Source: Stieleria mannarensis
GTDB taxonomy: Bacteria > Planctomycetota > Planctomycetia > Pirellulales > Pirellulaceae
Length of the DNA stretch: 64,000 bases
Direction of reading: 5' to 3'
Assembly (NCBI RefSeq): GCF_014154935.1
Contig: NZ_JACEHH010000004.1
Location: 62,001 to 126,000, forward strand
Shown here piece after piece: positions 53,714 through 63,461 of the stretch. The first letter of the stretch is position 1. Every line of letters starts with the position of its first letter. Position numbers and translations under genes: made by a program. The notes beneath the pieces were generated by a model. The model was not told where the DNA came from. It made no database searches and was given only the letters and a program-made list of their open reading frames with translations.

Positions 53714-56101
53714 ATGATGCCGGCCCGCAATTGCGTGCGGATCGACAGCCCGGTCCCCACGGTCGTCCTGGCCCTGATGATCGCCATCTCGATGGCGGCG
53801 GAGACCTCGGCTCAGTCCACCGTCCCCGACGTCCTCGCGACACACCGGGTCGAACTGCCGAGTGCCGCCCCGACAGGTTCGACCGGGGGGGGAAGCGGAT
53901 TCAAGGCCGCGATCGAAGTGACCAATTTGATGGGCGTCGGCTACCTCGGAATCGACGCCACGCTGACGTCGACGCGAGGCCCGATGACGGCCGAACGTAA
54001 CCTGTCGATCCGGCTGACCCCGATCGATCGCCACCTGCCGGCCGAGCGGGCGATCGCGACGACATTCCCGTTGACGTTTCCGCAGGGCCAAAGCCAGGTC
54101 GTGTTGTCGCGTTCCGGTCCCAAGTGGACGATCGGCAATTCCTATCGGATCGAGATCTTCGAGGACGGCGCGCCGCTATCACAGTACAGCGCCGAAGTCG
54201 GCAGCCGGTTCCCCGGCTACGCGATCCAATCGCCCGCGACCGTGCTGGCCAACGAATTGGCCTGTAACTTCATGTTCGTCGAAACGAAGCCGGTGCCGGT
54301 TGAGACGCTCGGCGAACTGATCCGGATCAATCTGCCCGCCCGCGTCACCAATCCGGCCAACCGACCGGTCGTGCAAACAACATCGCTCAGTCGCCTGCCG
54401 ACCGATTGGCGCCGCTTACGCGACCTGGATTGCATCATTATCGAAAGCGACATTCTCGATGCGTTCGCGTCGGATCCCACCCCGACCACCCCGGATCGGC
54501 AACACCGAGCGATCCAAACGATCCGCGATTGGGTGTTGATGGGCGGAACCCTGGTCGTGCTCGAAGCCCCTGACGCGGCCCGGCTAGGGCAAACGCTGCG
54601 GTTGAAGCTTCTGCCGCAACCACAAGAGGACCAAACGTTTCGCGCATGGGTGGCCAACGTCGCTTCGGCCAAGACCGATGAATTGGAACGCTTTCGGTCT
54701 CTCTTTTCCAGTTGGGTGGAGCAGTCGGCCGATTCGCCAGCTCCCCCCAACCAGTTGCCTCCCAGCCAACCAGCCCCGCAGGCCGGCGGTGAAATCCTTG
54801 CCAGTTCCGGGAATGGAACTTCGACGGTCCAGCGGCCTACGCTGGCCCAACGCACCGCCCGGTTGCGCTGGATCGAGGACCGTGAAGCGCGAATCAAATC
54901 GTTTGCTTCCCAGTGGCCCCAAGGCTATCGACGGGACGCCGGTGGTGGTCAAGTGGTGGGGCTGCCCCTGGAAACCTTCGATCCACTGTTGGGCTTTGAC
55001 CTGCTTGAACAACTGATCGGCTTTCGACGTTCGGCGATGCTGACCCGCGGTGTGGATCCGATGATGGGCGACTTTCGCAGTCGGCGATGGCTGATTCCGG
55101 GAGTCGCCGAGCCGCCGGTCTACACCTTCATGGGAATCTTGACGCTGTTCGTTCTGCTGGTCGGCCCGGTCGCGTATCGCTGGACGACGCGCGGGCACCG
55201 CTCGCACCTGATGTTCCTGATCGCACCGGCCCTGGCGCTGGTGACGACCGCCGCGATGTTTACCTACAGCATCGTGTCCGACGGTTTCGGGACGACGGTT
55301 CGCGTGCGACAACTGACGTGGATCGATGGGGCCAGCGGTGATGCGGTCGAACGAACTCGGTCGACGCTGTTTGCCGGCATCAGCCCACGCACGGGATTGC
55401 GATTCCCTGCCGATGCCGAAGTGATGGGCTATCCCAGCGGCGGCCAGCAGATGTGGCAGGACCTCCGTAGCGACCTGAACGAGGTGCGATTGCGTGTTGA
55501 GGTCGACCAGAGTGACCAACGGCTGGACCCTGCGTTTTTGCCTTCGCGCAGCCAAACCCAATTTGTCACCCATCGGGTCCGCCGCGACGTGGGAACGATT
55601 TCTTTCAGCGGGGTCACGCCATTCGATTCGGGCGGCTCGGTTCCCAATGCCACCGCGATCGAACTTTCCAGCTCGCTGCCGTTTCAGCTTCGTGACTTGG
55701 TCGTTTGCACCCCCGACGGCCGCTATTGGTCGACCGACACGATCGACGCCGGCTCGACCGCATCGGCCAAGTGGATCCCGCAGACCCAAGACGCTTCCAA
55801 GTTGCTGGGTAACCTTTACATCCGTTTCCGTCCGGTCGGGGCGGTGTCCCAATCGGGGCGGTCGACTCGCAGCCGGCGGATCCGCGACTTGCCACTGTTT
55901 ATCAATCGAGAACTCAGCCGGGGCGGTGTCGTGGTGACCGACGGTGCCTTCGAACGCTGGCTCAATGACACGCTGTTCGTGCGAGGGGAATTGCCGCCGG
56001 GCACGTTCGTCGGCCTCAGTTCCCCCAGCAGCGATTCGGTCCCGATGGATGACGCCGAGCAAGTCGCCAGTGTCCGCTATGTGATGGGGACGCTGCAATG
56101 A
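53714..56101 (+). CDS. Large exported membrane protein of ABC exporter operon
   Basis: A 795-residue protein. Signal peptide (VVLALMIAISMAAETSAQ), a long extracytoplasmic region with a GATase-like Rossmann segment (LRDLDCIIIESDIL, IRDWVLMGGTLVVLEAPD), two adjacent membrane helices at about 475-530 (VYTFMGILTLFVLLVGPVAYRW, LMFLIAPALALVTTAAMFTYS) and a C-terminal beta-rich domain. The architecture recalls GldG/DUF4350-like partners of ABC-2 exporters; this is inference. ATG 53714 with GAAAGG upstream; TTG 53675, overlapping the previous stop, is an alternative. Its TGA overlaps the ATG of the ATPase gene (ATGA). Confidence 0.75.
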   Translation: MMPARNCVRIDSPVPTVVLALMIAISMAAETSAQSTVPDVLATHRVELPSAAPTGSTGGGSGFKAAIEVTNLMGVGYLGIDATLTSTRGPMTAERNLSIRLTPIDRHLPAERAIATTFPLTFPQGQSQVVLSRSGPKWTIGNSYRIEIFEDGAPLSQYSAEVGSRFPGYAIQSPATVLANELACNFMFVETKPVPVETLGELIRINLPARVTNPANRPVVQTTSLSRLPTDWRRLRDLDCIIIESDILDAFASDPTPTTPDRQHRAIQTIRDWVLMGGTLVVLEAPDAARLGQTLRLKLLPQPQEDQTFRAWVANVASAKTDELERFRSLFSSWVEQSADSPAPPNQLPPSQPAPQAGGEILASSGNGTSTVQRPTLAQRTARLRWIEDREARIKSFASQWPQGYRRDAGGGQVVGLPLETFDPLLGFDLLEQLIGFRRSAMLTRGVDPMMGDFRSRRWLIPGVAEPPVYTFMGILTLFVLLVGPVAYRWTTRGHRSHLMFLIAPALALVTTAAMFTYSIVSDGFGTTVRVRQLTWIDGASGDAVERTRSTLFAGISPRTGLRFPADAEVMGYPSGGQQMWQDLRSDLNEVRLRVEVDQSDQRLDPAFLPSRSQTQFVTHRVRRDVGTISFSGVTPFDSGGSVPNATAIELSSSLPFQLRDLVVCTPDGRYWSTDTIDAGSTASAKWIPQTQDASKLLGNLYIRFRPVGAVSQSGRSTRSRRIRDLPLFINRELSRGGVVVTDGAFERWLNDTLFVRGELPPGTFVGLSSPSSDSVPMDDAEQVASVRYVMGTLQ

Positions 56102-57225
56102 ACGACATCCAGCAAGATTCCGGCGGGCAAGATTCTGGAACCGAGGGCACCGCCGCGATGCAACCCGACGCACCGATCGCCTCCACAGCGACCGCCGGCG
56201 ACACCGCGTCAGATCAAACCGCGCCACCCGGCGATGCATCGGAAAGCCGTCGCGAACCGACGGTCGGTGTTCACAGCGACCCGTCGGACTGTATCGAACT
56301 ACGACGGCTGCACCGATTCTTTGGCGACACGCGGGCGGTCAACGACGTCACGTTCAGCGTCGGACGCGGCCAAGTGTTCGGGTACATCGGCCCCAACGGC
56401 GCCGGAAAAACCACGTCGATGCGGATCCTGGCGACGTTGGACCTGCCCAGCTACGGCGATGCCTTTGTCGACGGGTTTTCCGTGGTCAATGATCCCGAAC
56501 TGGTCCGTAAACGCCTGGGGTTCATGCCCGACTCCTTCGGCACCTACCGCGACGTCAACTGCCGCGAATACCTGGACTTCTTCGCCCGCGCGTACGGTCT
56601 CGTGGGGCGCCAGCGGACGCGTCGTCTGCAGTGGGTGCTGGATTTCACCGGCACCAGCGGAATGGCCACCAAGCCGATTCGGGGTTTAAGCAAAGGGATG
56701 AAACAACGACTGTGCTTGGGACGGGCACTGGTCCATGACCCCGCCGTGATGATCCTGGACGAACCCGCCGCCGGGCTGGACCCACGGGCGCGGATCGAAC
56801 TGCGCCGCATGATCCGCGAACTGGCCGATCGCGGCAAAACGATTCTGATCAGCAGCCACATCCTGACCGAACTGGCCGAAATGTGCGACGCAGTGGGGAT
56901 CATCGAGCAAGGCCAGTTGCTGGCGACCGGCAGCGTGGACCAGATCCAATCGGACACACAAAACCGATCCGAGCTGACCCTGCGGATCCTCAATCGCCAC
57001 GACGAAATCCTCACCTGCCTGTCCGGACTGGACGAAAACCTAACCATCGACAACCCGATCCTGGACGGCCAATTCGTCCGCTTCGGTTTCAGCGGCAACA
57101 TGACCGACCAAGCCGCCATCGTCACCCACTTCGTCACCCAAGGGTTCCATGTCGCCGAAGTCAACGCCCACAAAAAGAGCCTGGAAGACCTCTTCCTACA
57201 AGTGACCGAAGGCCTCGTTCAGTAG
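56098..57225 (+). CDS. ABC transporter ATP-binding protein
   Basis: A 375-residue ABC ATPase of the ABC-2 exporter type (NatA/CcmA-like). After an unusual 60-residue polar N-terminal extension come Walker A GPNGAGKTT (Lys104), signature LSKGMKQRL, Walker B VMILDEPAAGLD and the switch SSHILTELAEMC. A C-terminal domain of about 80 residues is typical of ABC-2 ATPases. ATG 56098 overlaps the stop of the gene before it (ATGA), indicating coupling. The permease gene follows after two heptamer arrays. Confidence 0.92.
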   Translation: MNDIQQDSGGQDSGTEGTAAMQPDAPIASTATAGDTASDQTAPPGDASESRREPTVGVHSDPSDCIELRRLHRFFGDTRAVNDVTFSVGRGQVFGYIGPNGAGKTTSMRILATLDLPSYGDAFVDGFSVVNDPELVRKRLGFMPDSFGTYRDVNCREYLDFFARAYGLVGRQRTRRLQWVLDFTGTSGMATKPIRGLSKGMKQRLCLGRALVHDPAVMILDEPAAGLDPRARIELRRMIRELADRGKTILISSHILTELAEMCDAVGIIEQGQLLATGSVDQIQSDTQNRSELTLRILNRHDEILTCLSGLDENLTIDNPILDGQFVRFGFSGNMTDQAAIVTHFVTQGFHVAEVNAHKKSLEDLFLQVTEGLVQ

Positions 57226-57245
57226 TTTCAGGTTTCAGGTTTCAG
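57225..57245. repeat. Three-copy heptamer GTTTCAG
   Basis: Three perfect copies of GTTTCAG beginning at the last base of the ATPase stop codon. Confidence 0.85.
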
Positions 57246-57272
57246 GTTCTCAAGAGACTAACCAATTTTTCT

Positions 57273-57380
57273 CCCAACTCCCAACTCCCAACTCCCAACT
57301 CCCAACTCCCAACTCCCAACTCCCAACTCCCAACTCCCAACTCCCAACTCCCAACTCCCAACTCCCAACTCCCAACTCCC
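57273..57380. repeat. Fifteen-copy heptamer CCCAACT array at the permease start
   Basis: Fifteen perfect 7-bp copies of CCCAACT (57273-57377) and a trailing CCC touching the ATG of the permease gene. There is no Shine-Dalgarno sequence. The array is open in all three plus-strand frames; in the permease frame it would read Pro-Asn-Ser-Gln-Leu-Pro-Thr. Confidence 0.97.
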
Positions 57381-58970
57381 ATGACAACCGTCGCCCCCAC
57401 GATCGAGACCGAACCGGCGAGCGCCGACTCGAACTGGCTTGCCTGGCTGGACCGTTGGTGCGAGCGGGTGGGCGATGCGATCAATCCGATTTTGGTCAAG
57501 GAGACGCGGCAATCGCTCAAGAGCCGTCAGTTCGTCGTGACGTTTTCGATGATCTTGTTTGCCGCGTTGGCGTGGACGATCGCCGGCAGTCTGTCGTTGA
57601 TGCCCCAAATCTACACGACGCCCTCGGCGCCGCGGATGATGATCGGCTACTACGCGGTGCTGGCGTTGCCGATGATGATGGTCGTCCCGCTGGCGGCCTA
57701 TCGATCGCTGGAAAGTGAAATCGATGACGGGACGTTGGAGTTGTTGTCGATCACGACGCTGTCACCGTGGCAGATCGTGATGGGCAAACTGGCCAGCGCT
57801 TCGCTGCAAATGCTGCTCTACTTTGTCACCCTGTTTCCGTGTTTGGCCTATGCGTATTCGCTGCGCGGCGTGGACTTGCCGACGACACTGTTGGTTGTCG
57901 CGTCGCTGGCGGTGACCGGTTTGTTATTGACGGTGATCGGCCTGTTCTTTGCGCCGCTGGCGCGGGGGCGTTCCGGGCGCGTGGCGACGATGCTGGTGCT
58001 GATCTTTTTACTCGTGCTGGCCGAATACGGCATCAGCTCGATGGTCGTCGGAATGATCCTTTACGGCAACCCACTCTCCCCGCCGGAGTTGCTGTTCACC
58101 GTCCTGGCGACGCTCGCCCTGGCCGCCGCCCTGGGGCATCTGTTGCTGACCGCCACCGCGGCTCAATTGACTCCGGAAACCGAAAACCGCTCCACGTCGC
58201 TGCGTCTGTCGCTGTTGGTGCTGACGACGATCTGCGTCGCGACGATGGTGGCCGGGCTACTGGTGCTCGGCAATCGGGCGATCCCGGTCTACATCGGCGG
58301 CCTGGTGGTGATCGCCGGCTTGTGGACGTTTTGCGGCGCGTTGATGGTCGGCGAGCGTTCGACGATCACACCGCGGATTCGCCGCGAGCTGCCCAGCAGT
58401 TTCCTGGCTCGACTGTTTTTAACCTGGTTGACGCCCGGCCCGACGACCGGACTGGTGTTCGCCATCACGGGGATCACGATCCTGGCATCGATGCAATACG
58501 CGTCGATGGATTGGGTGATGCGCGCGGCCGATGTCAGTGGGGCCATGCGGCGACAGTTTCAACGCGTGGTGGGGCTGCCGGCCGTCCTGTTCTCGGCGTA
58601 CCTGATTTGCTTTTTGGTCGCGGTGCGGGCGGTGATGTTCGTCGTTCGATTGCGAAACAACCCACGCGTCGAAGTCGGGGTGGCGGCGTTGGTCGTGGTC
58701 GCGGTGATGGCGGCGTTGGTCCCGTATTCGATGCAACTGCACTACAACGACTATCAACCGCTGACCTACGACCCGATCTGGCAGGTGACCAATTGGGTGT
58801 TCACGATGGGGACGGCGGTCGATCGCGGGCTGCCCGCGGGCGTGACCGAACGGATCGTCGGGGCCGCCGTCTGTCTGTCGCTGCTGTCCTGTTTCGCCGC
58901 CTGGCAGACGACGCGGCCCCGCCGCATCGCCACGCCCCGGCGGGTGCAGGAAGAACTTCGCCGTCGCTAG
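57381..58970 (+). CDS. ABC-2 type exporter permease
   Basis: A 529-residue membrane protein with about 12 helices. The N-terminal cytoplasmic part reads [21 protein letters not shown], typical of ABC-2 permeases, followed by [35 protein letters not shown], the loop that contacts the ATPase. It forms an exporter with the ATPase 155 bp upstream; the substrate is unknown. ATG 57381 directly abuts the heptamer array; the open frame continues upstream through the array but has no better start. Confidence 0.88.
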   Translation: MTTVAPTIETEPASADSNWLAWLDRWCERVGDAINPILVKETRQSLKSRQFVVTFSMILFAALAWTIAGSLSLMPQIYTTPSAPRMMIGYYAVLALPMMMVVPLAAYRSLESEIDDGTLELLSITTLSPWQIVMGKLASASLQMLLYFVTLFPCLAYAYSLRGVDLPTTLLVVASLAVTGLLLTVIGLFFAPLARGRSGRVATMLVLIFLLVLAEYGISSMVVGMILYGNPLSPPELLFTVLATLALAAALGHLLLTATAAQLTPETENRSTSLRLSLLVLTTICVATMVAGLLVLGNRAIPVYIGGLVVIAGLWTFCGALMVGERSTITPRIRRELPSSFLARLFLTWLTPGPTTGLVFAITGITILASMQYASMDWVMRAADVSGAMRRQFQRVVGLPAVLFSAYLICFLVAVRAVMFVVRLRNNPRVEVGVAALVVVAVMAALVPYSMQLHYNDYQPLTYDPIWQVTNWVFTMGTAVDRGLPAGVTERIVGAAVCLSLLSCFAAWQTTRPRRIATPRRVQEELRRR

Positions 58971-59003
58971 GCTTTGTCCCTAACCCGGCAAGGGGCGTAT
59001 GTG

Positions 59004-59080
59004 GTAGCGGAATTCGCCAAGAATTTCGGCTCTCCCCGTGTGAACTGCTGCAAGACGAAAGCCTTGGCGGCTTCCGCTAC
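59004..59080. repeat. Cloverleaf-like dispersed repeat, copy G
   Basis: 77 bp from GTAGCGGAA to TTCCGCTAC. Left hairpin AATTC-GCCAA-GAATT and right hairpin AAGCC-TTGGC-GGCTT are perfect; the central part is unpaired here. It lies between the convergent ABC permease and histidine kinase genes. Confidence 0.88.
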
Positions 59081-59087
59081 GGGCTGG

Positions 59088-61925
59088 CTACGCCGTGTGC
59101 TGCCGCTGGGAGTTGACGCGCTGTGTTGGACAGATCTCGCGCAGCCGGTCCTGGAGGTCAGCCAATTGAAACGGCTTGGACAAGCACGCATCGGGCTTTC
59201 TGCCGGAAACCTGCTTCAGGTTTTCGATCTCGATCAGCAGCCCGCTACAAACAATGATCGGCAGATCCGGCTGGTGCGACTTTAGCCGGTCAAACGTTTC
59301 CGCTCCGGAAATACCCGGCATCATCAGGTCCAAAATGACCGCGTCGAACGATTCACCTTGTTCGACCCGTGCGATCGCCTCGTGGCCACCGGCGACGTCC
59401 GTCACCTGGTGCCCGATCGCTTCCAGGCTCAGCTTGGCAACCCGCCGCACCTCGTCGTCATCGTCGACCAGCAAGATCTTTAGCGGGGCATCCTCGGCGG
59501 GCGGCTTCACCGGAGCCTTGATCGAAGCCTTGATCGAGGACTGGCCGCGGTCGACGCGCAGACGATTGCCCGTGACCACCTCCTCGTGATCGTTGTCGGT
59601 GCCGGCGGTAACGGCGGCGCCGGCTTCGGTTCGTCGCGTCGTTTGGATGTCGATTTCGGTTTGGCCGGCGATCGATTCATCCGGTCCGATCGACACGCCG
59701 GGCAACAGGATGGTGAAGACACTTCCGACGCCGAGTTCGCTGTGACAGTCGATCGTTCCTCCGTGCTGGTTGATCACGCCATAGGAGAGTGCCAATCCCA
59801 ACCCGGTTCCCTCGCCAACCTTCTTGGTGGTAAAGAACGGTTCAAAGACTCGGGCGCTGGTTTCATGATTCATTCCGTGTCCATCGTCACGGACCCGGAT
59901 ACGTGCCATCGAATTCCCATCGTCATCGACGATCGAATCGGTCTCCACCATGATCGTTCCCGCCTGCCGCCCCAACGCATCACGGGCGTTGAACATCAGG
60001 TTCAGAAAGACCTGTTCCAGTTGCGTTTGGTCGACGCGACACGGCGGCAGGTCGGGACTCAGCCGTAACTTGACGACGACGTCGGGCGGCAGGGAGGTTT
60101 TGGCCAACAACACTGCATCGTTGACCACGTCATTCAGATCGCCGACTTGCAAGTCGAGTTTGGTCTGGCGCGAGAAACCGAGCAAGGAACGCACCAGTTT
60201 GGTCGCCTGTGCGGTGCAGCGGCGCGCCGCGGCCAGGCATTGGTGGTGCTGCTGCTCGCCGGCCTGGGAATCGCCCCGATCGATCAGTTCCAAATTGGAC
60301 GCGATCGCAGCGAGCAAATTGTTGAAGTCATGGGCGACACCACCGGCGAGCCGACCGAGCGCGTCCATTTTTCGGCTCTCAAGCAAATCCGACTCCAGCC
60401 GTCGGTTGGTCCGCACGGTCCGCTGTAGCCGCAACCACAGCGTGGCAAAGCAAAGCATGCCGGTCAAACAAACGACGGTGATCACCGCCAACACCGACAG
60501 CGCCAGCGAGGGTGAGAGTTGCCACCATCGCGAAACGACGCGCAGGTCATCGATGCTCGCCAATTCGACCATGAAGACGGGGGTAAATCCCTGTTCCGGT
60601 TCCGCCATCTCCGGTGCCGCCGCCAGCAGCATTCCTGTCACCGCGACACGTCGAGCGTTGTCCAGCGACGCCTCCTTCCAGTCATCATCGTCTGCCTCCA
60701 GGATCGCCGCGAACGACGTGTCGCCGTCGCGCAGCATGACGACTCGTCGTTCGCCCTGGCTGAGCGTCGCAATCAACTCCGCTTCCATTGTCGCGCGATA
60801 GGGAAACAACGAGACCTGCACCGATTCGGCCCTGTCCATCGGCGGCGGCGGGACGCTGCGAAAGGCTTTGGACCAAAGTGTGACGGCGCGAAACCGATCA
60901 CTCGGGTCACGACGCACGGTCACTTCGACCACATGCCCCAGCGACGTCTCCTCCGCCAGTTCGGTGTGGACAAAGATCCCCGGGCCATCGGATTCGATCA
61001 AGTAACCTTCGTGTTGGCTGACCGATGTGATCTGCCCGCTTGTCCGATACAGTGTCCCCGGCACCGTGTTCGCCGTACGAAGCTGCTCGATCGTCCGGGA
61101 CGGGGCATTCTGGGGCAGCGCTTCGTCGGCGTCGTCTTCTGCGTCGCCCGATCGCGGCGCTGCCCTCAGCGGGGGATCGAATTCATTCCTCTGCACGGCG
61201 TACCGAAACGGCTGGCCGTTGAAGTCAACGTTACAGATCAACGTCCCCTCGATCTCCACCGAACGCCCGATCCATTGTTGCCAATCAACCGAATCGTCCT
61301 CGTCGAATTGGTGGATCACAAACCTGGTGTCGCCCGAGGAGCACGACGCGACCCAAAGGTCACTGAACCGGGCGACTTCACGCAGCGTCCCCGACGTCCT
61401 CACTCGCTGGGCCCAACGATCCCCCAATGACAAGTCTTCGATCTGGGTCGTCTTGGGCGCGACGGGTTCGTCGACACCAGCGATTTCGATCGTTTCTGCC
61501 TGGACGAAGTAGCGTTCCAAGATCAGGTTGCCGATCACACGCACGTCGGTCCCCGGCCGAAGCCGTGGGTGGCGTTCGAAGTACTCAAACGGGATCGACA
61601 GATAGATCGCGCCGTGTTCGTCTTGGACAAACACCGCTTGGTCACGCGAATCCCAGTAGTTGACTCGAGCATGAAAATCGACCGGCAATGTCTCCACATC
61701 GGTCCGCCCGTAGTGCCGCGCGAGATCCGCAAGGCTGCCGATCGGTTCGTTGGCCGATGCGGCTTGGCGGTTGCCGTCGCCCGACTCAACCTCCAGTTCT
61801 GCAACCCGCTCGGCCACCGGTTCAACCGCCGTCAGCCGATCGTGACCGAACCCCAGCGGCAACAGCGCACCGGCCAGTGCCAGTGCGTAAGTAAAGGTGC
61901 GTCGATCCGTCAGGGCAAAGGACAT
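59088..61925 (-). CDS. Hybrid sensor histidine kinase with receiver domain
   Basis: A 945-residue protein. An N-terminal membrane/signal segment (about 10-30) is followed by an extracytoplasmic region of about 435 residues with several OB-fold-like modules (VRVIGNLILERYFVQAETIEI, TSGQITSVSQHEGYLIESDGPGIFVH). A membrane helix lies at about 470-498, then HisKA with GGVAHDFNNLLAAI (phospho-His about 530) and HATPase with NLMFNARDAL, DDGHGM and GTGLGL (about 645-710). A C-terminal receiver starts at ILLVDDDDEVRR (about 820), with phospho-Asp in DAVILDLMMPG (about 865) and Lys in CLSKPF (about 916). The type resembles planctomycete kinases with NHDFNN motifs. ATG 61925. Lies 14 nt after the oxidoreductase gene, same strand. 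Confidence 0.9.
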   Translation of the reverse strand: MSFALTDRRTFTYALALAGALLPLGFGHDRLTAVEPVAERVAELEVESGDGNRQAASANEPIGSLADLARHYGRTDVETLPVDFHARVNYWDSRDQAVFVQDEHGAIYLSIPFEYFERHPRLRPGTDVRVIGNLILERYFVQAETIEIAGVDEPVAPKTTQIEDLSLGDRWAQRVRTSGTLREVARFSDLWVASCSSGDTRFVIHQFDEDDSVDWQQWIGRSVEIEGTLICNVDFNGQPFRYAVQRNEFDPPLRAAPRSGDAEDDADEALPQNAPSRTIEQLRTANTVPGTLYRTSGQITSVSQHEGYLIESDGPGIFVHTELAEETSLGHVVEVTVRRDPSDRFRAVTLWSKAFRSVPPPPMDRAESVQVSLFPYRATMEAELIATLSQGERRVVMLRDGDTSFAAILEADDDDWKEASLDNARRVAVTGMLLAAAPEMAEPEQGFTPVFMVELASIDDLRVVSRWWQLSPSLALSVLAVITVVCLTGMLCFATLWLRLQRTVRTNRRLESDLLESRKMDALGRLAGGVAHDFNNLLAAIASNLELIDRGDSQAGEQQHHQCLAAARRCTAQATKLVRSLLGFSRQTKLDLQVGDLNDVVNDAVLLAKTSLPPDVVVKLRLSPDLPPCRVDQTQLEQVFLNLMFNARDALGRQAGTIMVETDSIVDDDGNSMARIRVRDDGHGMNHETSARVFEPFFTTKKVGEGTGLGLALSYGVINQHGGTIDCHSELGVGSVFTILLPGVSIGPDESIAGQTEIDIQTTRRTEAGAAVTAGTDNDHEEVVTGNRLRVDRGQSSIKASIKAPVKPPAEDAPLKILLVDDDDEVRRVAKLSLEAIGHQVTDVAGGHEAIARVEQGESFDAVILDLMMPGISGAETFDRLKSHQPDLPIIVCSGLLIEIENLKQVSGRKPDACLSKPFQLADLQDRLREICPTQRVNSQRQHTA

Positions 61926-61939
61926 GACCGGAGACTACT

Positions 61940-63394
61940 TCAGACAATCTCGGGCACTTCGTAACCCTTGCGGTACTGGCGACGCAGCAACCCATTGGCG
62001 ACGTCCGAGCCGCTGCCGACAAACTGCTCGGTTTCGGAATCCAGGGACAGCATCGGACTGAGCTTGATGCCGGGGCCGTCGAGTTTCAAATCGTGTGCGG
62101 CCAGATGCTGGTCCATGTCGGCCAGCAACCCGTCCCACTCATCCAGCTTGACTTCGCTGGCGGCATCACGGCTGAAGTCGCTGCCGGCTTGAAAAGCGAC
62201 GTTGGCCAGATTGCACCAGCCGGTGCTGTCGTTGCCCACGGCGACGTCGGCGTTGAGCAGGCCGGAGTCTTGGGCGCGAACCGCATCAATGAAGTTCTGT
62301 TGGTGGACGACATCGCCCCGATTGCCCTTGAACTCCTTGATCTTTTTGCCCTCGTTGTCGTACGCGGCGGCACGGCCCCGCTGGCCCTCGAATCGCCCTC
62401 CTTCGCAGTACGCCATGTAACCACTGGCCGGGCCCGGATGCGCGGGGCTCTTCTTTCCGCCCGGTTGGTCCGGCAGATTGCTCAATCCGATCACGACCGG
62501 GATCGATCCGGTATCAAAGTACGCGAAGTGCACGTTGGGGGTGTCGCCGGCGTCGTTCAGTACGACGCGGCCGCCCCCGCCCAGGACGCGTTGGGGCAAC
62601 GCGACGCTGTCTTGGAAGATGTTGTTGCGGCAATCATCCAACACGTGCACACCCCAGTTGCCCATTTCGCCGCTGCCGGTGTTCCAATCCCAGTGCCAGT
62701 CGTAGTGCAGTTTTTCGCGGTAGATCGGTTCATCGGCGGCCGGACCGAGCCACAGGTCATAGGCGACATTCTTTTCGATTTCCAGCGGCGTGTCGCGTTT
62801 GCCGATCGACGGGCGGACGCCATAACGATTGACGCGGGCGGATTTGATTTCCCCGAGCGCCTTTTCCTCGTGCAGGAATTTCTTGATCTCGGCCTGCATC
62901 GGATCGCTCCGCTGCTGCGTACCGATCTGGCAAACCTTGTTGTACTTCCGCGCCGCGGCCACCGTCTGACGCCCTTCCCATTGGCTATGCGAGAGCGGTT
63001 TTTCGACGTACACGTCCTTGCCCGCTTCCATCGCCCAGATCGCGGCCAGGCAGTGCCAGTGGTTGCAGGTCGCGATCACGACGGCGTCGATCCCCGGCGC
63101 CTCGATCAATTCGCGCAGATCCGTCCAGGTTTGGGCTTTGGGGAATCGCTGCTTGGCCGCGCCGAGTCGGTTTTCGTCCACGTCGCACAACCCGGCGATG
63201 TTGATGCCGGCGACCTTTTCAAACTGGCCCATCAATTGGCCGGCCCGGCCACCACAGCTGATGAACCCCAAATTGATTTCGCTGTTGGCATCGGCGGCTC
63301 GCAAGGTGCGGCCGGGAAGCGAAGACGTCACCGCAAATGCGGCGGTAGCGGACGCGGTCGAACCGACAAACTGGCGGCGGGAAAGTCTGGTCAT
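61940..63394 (-). CDS. Secreted Gfo/Idh/MocA family oxidoreductase
   Basis: A 484-residue NAD(P)-dependent sugar/inositol dehydrogenase-like protein. A twin-arginine signal (SRRQFVGSTASATAAFAVTSS) indicates export folded with cofactor. The Rossmann fold begins INLGFISCGGRAGQLM; AVVIATCNHWHCLAAIWAMEAGKDVYVEKPLSHS carries the conserved EKP lysine. The C-terminal domain has GSGEMGNWGVHVLDD with the active-site His. It would act on a sugar in the periplasm; the substrate is unknown. ATG 63394 is chosen at the Tat signal; a TTG 24 nt upstream is in frame. It precedes the histidine kinase by 14 nt. Confidence 0.9.
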   Translation of the reverse strand: MTRLSRRQFVGSTASATAAFAVTSSLPGRTLRAADANSEINLGFISCGGRAGQLMGQFEKVAGINIAGLCDVDENRLGAAKQRFPKAQTWTDLRELIEAPGIDAVVIATCNHWHCLAAIWAMEAGKDVYVEKPLSHSQWEGRQTVAAARKYNKVCQIGTQQRSDPMQAEIKKFLHEEKALGEIKSARVNRYGVRPSIGKRDTPLEIEKNVAYDLWLGPAADEPIYREKLHYDWHWDWNTGSGEMGNWGVHVLDDCRNNIFQDSVALPQRVLGGGGRVVLNDAGDTPNVHFAYFDTGSIPVVIGLSNLPDQPGGKKSPAHPGPASGYMAYCEGGRFEGQRGRAAAYDNEGKKIKEFKGNRGDVVHQQNFIDAVRAQDSGLLNADVAVGNDSTGWCNLANVAFQAGSDFSRDAASEVKLDEWDGLLADMDQHLAAHDLKLDGPGIKLSPMLSLDSETEQFVGSGSDVANGLLRRQYRKGYEVPEIV

Positions 63395-63426
63395 CGGAAT
63401 ATCACTCTGCAAATTCAAGAGGAGGA

Positions 63427-63461
63427 ATCACGGTCGCGGGCACGGTGGCCGCGACCGTGAT
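63427..63461. promoter_or_regulatory. 13-bp perfect inverted repeat upstream of the oxidoreductase
   Basis: ATCACGGTCGCGG (63427-63439), 9-nt loop, exact complement (63449-63461), centred about 50 bp before the oxidoreductase start. It could be an operator or a leader hairpin; there is no T tract. Confidence 0.6.

Noticed and set aside
57273-57380. CRISPR-like array
   Set aside because: The heptamer units have no spacers; the 15-bp arrays at 25754 and 52263 likewise lack spacers, and no cas gene is present.
57767-59116. A 449-codon plus-strand frame overlapping the ABC permease
   Set aside because: The overlapping permease frame has the expected hydrophobic helices; this frame is Arg/Gly/Asp-rich and runs into the repeat element.
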